15,955 nt of DNA. It comes from DASQHW01 sp038209365. GTDB lineage: Bacteria > Actinomycetota > Acidimicrobiia > IMCC26256 > PALSA-610. The notes under the pieces were generated by a model, which was given only the letters and a program-made list of their open reading frames with translations, was not told the DNA's origin and ran no database searches. The stretch lies in the NCBI GenBank assembly GCA_038209365.1, contig JBBQXS010000077.1, positions 1-15,955 on the forward strand, given 5' to 3'. Of this stretch, positions 13,283-15,955 are shown piece by piece. Position 1 is the stretch's first letter. The number at the start of each line of letters is the position of its first letter. The position numbers and the translations under genes are program-made.

Positions 13283-13600
13283 CCAGGCTTTTTCGACGCG
13301 TCGCGTGAGCGCAAAGCGCACATGCGCGGTGTCTCTGGCAGCCGCGAGGGAGGTGGTGAACGTCGCTTATTCTTCGCGAACTGTCCGACGCGTGCCGACC
13401 GGGCGCACACGTTCTCGTCCGTCGCCGAGGCCGGCAGATGCTCAATGCAACAGACGCGCGGCGGTCGGATCGGGCCAATATGCCGCTGAGTATTCGCGCC
13501 TTTTGTGACACGCCTGCCGCTCAAGTGGCACCGGCTGGTTGACCGGACAGGAAACGCGAACGGCCTGGTCAGCGGCGCGGCCGAGTTTTCGGCACCTACA
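13251..13600. mobile_element. 350-bp MITE-like element with 37-bp imperfect terminal inverted repeats
   Basis: The left end is TGTGGGTGCCGAAAACTCG continuing to CGCTGACCAGG; the right end, read in reverse from 13600, is TGTAGGTGCCGAAAACTCG also continuing to CGCTGACCAGG, with the two blocks spaced identically. Over 37 bases only about six differ. The interior has no convincing gene. It contains a stray IS6-like tip (CTCAATGCAACAG at 13440-13452). The left 115-150 bases recur at 10221 and, more diverged, at 417. The outer flanks show no target duplication. This fits a non-autonomous transposon or the fused ends of a larger one whose transposase is not in the window. Confidence 0.6.
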
Positions 13601-13628
13601 CGCCAGTGGCGCGGCCTCCGCTCTGCAT

Positions 13629-13727
13629 GTGGCCTTCGACGAAGACCTCGCGGACCGTATGCGCAGCCGCTTGTCAGTCGTCGGGTTGCCCGATGGACTG
13701 CCCGATTCGAAGATCGCCGGCCTCTGA
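13629..13727 (+). pseudogene. Possible N-terminal fragment of a TfoX-like protein
   Basis: From a GTG at 13629 the frame reads VAFDEDLADRMRSRLSVVGL, then PDGLPDSKIAGL and a TGA. The first 15 residues resemble the start of TfoX N-terminal-domain proteins (M-A-[YF]-D-E-x-L-A-x-R-[IVM]-R); the Met-Phe-Gly-Gly motif that should follow is absent. It lies between the 350-bp repeat element and the end of the LuxR gene. The match is short and could be chance; if real, it is the left-over of a gene cut down by rearrangement. Confidence 0.22.
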
Positions 13728-13754
13728 TCTATCGCTCGACCACTCGGGTGTCGG

Positions 13755-15955
13755 TCAGCTGGCGATCGATGCTGCTCGGGCGCCTAGCGCGGCAGGCAAC
13801 TGCGAGCGCGACTTGACGTCGAGCTTCATGTACACGTGGGACAGGTGCCCCTCGACCGTTTTCTCGGTGACGAACAGTGCCTGCGCGATCTCCCGGTTGG
13901 TCAAGCCGTCGGCCGCGAGGTCGGCGACGCGGCGTTCGCTCGCGGTCAGTGCTTCGACACCACTGACAATCAGCCGGCGCGGGCGCGCGCCGGCTGCGAC
14001 CAGCTCGTCGTGCGCCCGTCGAGAGAGCGCTGTCGCACCACAGCGCTGCGCAAGTTCCACGCCGAGCCGCAAGGGTTCGCGCGCGTCCTGGCGGCGACCT
14101 TCGCGCCGCAGCGCCGCGCCAAGATCGGTCAGTGCGCGCGCGTGCTCGAGGCGGGCCGGGCTGCGCTCGAGCACCGCGACCGCTTCGCGCAATGACTCGA
14201 TGCCCTCGCGGCGGCCTTGGACGAGGCCGAGGGCGCGTAGCGCCATGCCGAGCTCGCGCGGCACCTCGAACTCGCGCGCCGCCGAGACCTCGGCTTCGGC
14301 GAGCTCCAGTGCCTCGGCGTGCTCCCCGACGGCGGCGAGCGCAGGGGCCAGGCTCGTGCGCCACGCGACCACCGCGGGGTTCGTGAAGTCGTCGGCGACG
14401 AGCCGCCGGCCGCACTCGCGCAGATCGGCAATGCCCTCGTCGATTCGGTTCTGAGCCAGGCGAAGCCGGCCGCGCGTTTCGAGCAGATGGTTGAGACCGA
14501 ACATGTCGGGCAACGGGCCGCTGAAGCCGTGGACGTCGAGGAATTGGGATGCCTCGTCGAGCTCACCCCGTTCGAGCAGCGCTTCGGTCAGGGCGAGCAA
14601 GATGAACGGGATCACGCTGATGGGCAGACCGGACAGCTGCTCGCCCGAACGATCGGACACGCGTCCGAGTCGGTAGCGCGAAATCGACTCGGCGCGAGCG
14701 ACCTCGCCGAGTCGCAAGAGCAGCAGCGCTCGCATGGTCTCGGCGAAACCGAGCGACGCCAAGGACCCGCGGCTGCGCGCATCGGTCTCGACGCCTTCCC
14801 ACACTTCCAACGCACGTTCGAGTTGGTCGGCGTGGACCAGCGCGAACGTGGCCATGGCCATTTCCAACGGGGCCTCGACGAAGGAGAAGCCGCCGTGCGC
14901 AAAGGCGCGCTCCGCGAGCGACACGGCCCGCGCCGCGGGGGCGACGCGCGTCGAACCGCCAACGGCGATCGCCGCCAACATGAGCGGATCCGAGACTCCG
15001 GCGCTGTCGTGAAAGAGCTCGAGGAACGCCTCTATGTCCAGTCCCGAGCGCAGCGACGGATCGGGCAAACGCGCGTTGAACAGGGCGCCGTCGAGCTGCT
15101 CGGCCAGTTCCGGCTCTGCGGCGCCAAGCCCGTCGCGCGCCTGTTGCAAGACCGCGACCGCCTCGCCGAACATCAGCCACGCCGAGAGCGCGCGACCCAA
15201 CTCCAATCCGTGACGCGCACGCGCGACTTCATCGGGGGCGTGCTCAATGGCCGCGCGGAGATGTTCGAGGCCGGCAAGGTGAGTGTCCGCCAGCTTGGCG
15301 CGTCCGAGCTCGGCGAGGACCTGGCTGCGCGCCTCGGGTGGTGGCGGCTCGTCCAGGGCACGTTGCAGGTAGGAGATCGCGACGTCAGGCGCGCCGCGCT
15401 CGTAGGCGTGCCGCGCGACGCGCCGCAACACATCGACGCTCCAGGGATCGGCGCTGGGCGCGGTGTAGCGCAGGTGCGCTGCCACCTCGGGGTCGTCTGC
15501 TTTCCGTTCCGCAAGAAGCGCGGCCGCCCTGCGGTGGAGGCGCGATCGTTCGGGCGACGCTAGCTGTTCGTACACCGCATCCCGCACAACCGGGTGAACG
15601 AACTGGAGCCCGCCCGGTTCCAGCACGTCTGCCTGCTCGAGAGCGTTGATGCCGATCGCTGCGTCGGGCGGCGTCGCCTCTGCCAGCGTGGCGATGGTCG
15701 GGAGATCGGTCCGGTCGCCGAGGACCGCGAGGACGCGAGCGATTGTGCTCGCCACGGGCTGCAGGCGACGGAGCCGACGCGCGACTGAACGGGCGACGGA
15801 GCTCGGGGCCAGCTCGCCGACACGGGCTACCTGGGCCGCGACCGGTTCGACCTCGGCCGCGGCCAACGTCGCTGCGAGCTCGTTGAGGAACAGCGGGTTG
15901 CCCTTCGTGGCCTCGTGGCACCGGGCGGCGAAGGACGGGTGAGGTTCGCCGAGGA
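13755..15955 (-). CDS. Large LuxR-family ATPase/TPR transcriptional regulator, 5' end outside window
   Basis: The frame is open to the window edge and gives 732 residues; the start is not visible. The first visible part, CHEATKGNPLFLNELAATL, is the 'ATxGNPxFLxEL' motif of the AAA-type ATPase module of LAL/MalT-like regulators, so the Walker A and B boxes must lie beyond the window. A winged-helix-like section (VARVLAVLGDRTDLPTIATL to FVHPVVRDAVYEQLASPERS) follows, then about 450 residues of helical TPR-like repeats. The C-terminus is a LuxR HTH: LTASERRVADLAADGLTNRE, IAQALFVTEKTVEGHLSHVY, MKLDVKSRSQLPAALG. Such proteins bind a small ligand or partner through the TPR region and activate transcription in an ATP-controlled way. 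The target genes are unknown. Its end points toward the decayed transposon region. Confidence 0.88.
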   Translation of the reverse strand, partial: LGEPHPSFAARCHEATKGNPLFLNELAATLAAAEVEPVAAQVARVGELAPSSVARSVARRLRRLQPVASTIARVLAVLGDRTDLPTIATLAEATPPDAAIGINALEQADVLEPGGLQFVHPVVRDAVYEQLASPERSRLHRRAAALLAERKADDPEVAAHLRYTAPSADPWSVDVLRRVARHAYERGAPDVAISYLQRALDEPPPPEARSQVLAELGRAKLADTHLAGLEHLRAAIEHAPDEVARARHGLELGRALSAWLMFGEAVAVLQQARDGLGAAEPELAEQLDGALFNARLPDPSLRSGLDIEAFLELFHDSAGVSDPLMLAAIAVGGSTRVAPAARAVSLAERAFAHGGFSFVEAPLEMAMATFALVHADQLERALEVWEGVETDARSRGSLASLGFAETMRALLLLRLGEVARAESISRYRLGRVSDRSGEQLSGLPISVIPFILLALTEALLERGELDEASQFLDVHGFSGPLPDMFGLNHLLETRGRLRLAQNRIDEGIADLRECGRRLVADDFTNPAVVAWRTSLAPALAAVGEHAEALELAEAEVSAAREFEVPRELGMALRALGLVQGRREGIESLREAVAVLERSPARLEHARALTDLGAALRREGRRQDAREPLRLGVELAQRCGATALSRRAHDELVAAGARPRRLIVSGVEALTASERRVADLAADGLTNREIAQALFVTEKTVEGHLSHVYMKLDVKSRSQLPAALGARAASIAS

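Noticed and set aside
14319..15563. A 414-codon plus-strand frame opposite the LuxR regulator
   Set aside because: It mirrors the third-position GC bias of the real gene; the minus strand has the HTH, TPR and ATPase motifs.
1..15955. CRISPR arrays, tRNA or rRNA genes
   Set aside because: No regularly spaced short repeats and no tRNA-like arm/anticodon pattern or rRNA segment was recognised on either strand.

Overview
The window is GC-rich. Gene content points to an actinomycetote: an Asp23/DUF6286/AmaP envelope cluster, an ECF sigma factor coupled to a membrane beta-propeller gene, an SGNH lipoprotein, a large LuxR-type ATPase regulator, and transposases of the GGLINEY-ending type. Genus cannot be told from sequence alone; the assignment is inference. 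It reads as a normal chromosomal segment that has been heavily invaded by transposable elements, most of them now decayed.

Layout. Positions 1-391 hold the end of a large Ig-like surface protein (+) and a small one-span membrane protein (-). Positions 417-4179 form a patchwork bounded by two oppositely oriented copies of a repeat that begins TGTGGGTGCCGAAAACTCG (second copy: ACGCG). Inside it are a fragment of a small HTH protein, a broken IS6-family element (718-1531, -), an overlapping ECF sigma factor/beta-propeller pair (1584-3150, +), and an IS6-family element with an uninterrupted transposase (3243-4059, +). Positions 4311-7035 are a tightly packed minus-strand operon of seven genes: Asp23, a small Asp23-like protein, a mini J-domain protein, DUF2273, Asp23, DUF6286 and AmaP. 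Five of its six junctions are ATGA overlaps or gaps of about 13 nt. Upstream of it lies the 3' part of an IS110-type transposase gene (7193-7717) cut by a third IS6 element (7718-8542).

Positions 8623-10131 encode a Tat-exported Cys-type sulfatase (+). Positions 10132-10695 are non-coding and hold one copy of the TGTGGGTGCC repeat with a 162-bp IS6-ended miniature element next to it. Positions 10696-11577 encode an SGNH-hydrolase lipoprotein (+). A second, diverged copy of the miniature element (11732-11892) has cut a CsoR/FrmR-type repressor gene in half, leaving its promoter-proximal half and a good CsoR-type palindrome (12053-12069). Next come a frameshifted DDE transposase (12207-13282) whose 3' end is replaced by a 350-bp element with inverted TGTGGGTGCC ends (13251-13600), a possible TfoX-like fragment, and a LuxR-family ATPase/TPR regulator (-) that runs off the window.

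How the genes fit together. The sigma factor and propeller overlap and probably act as one signalling unit. The Asp23 operon should make a membrane-associated envelope-stress scaffold: AmaP, DUF6286 and DUF2273 in the membrane, Asp23 proteins docking on them. The J-domain protein in the middle is the least expected member. The sulfatase, lipoprotein and Ig-like protein all act outside the cytoplasm. The most notable unexplained structures are the repeat with TGTGGGTGCC ends (five sites) and the IS6-ended miniature elements (two copies).
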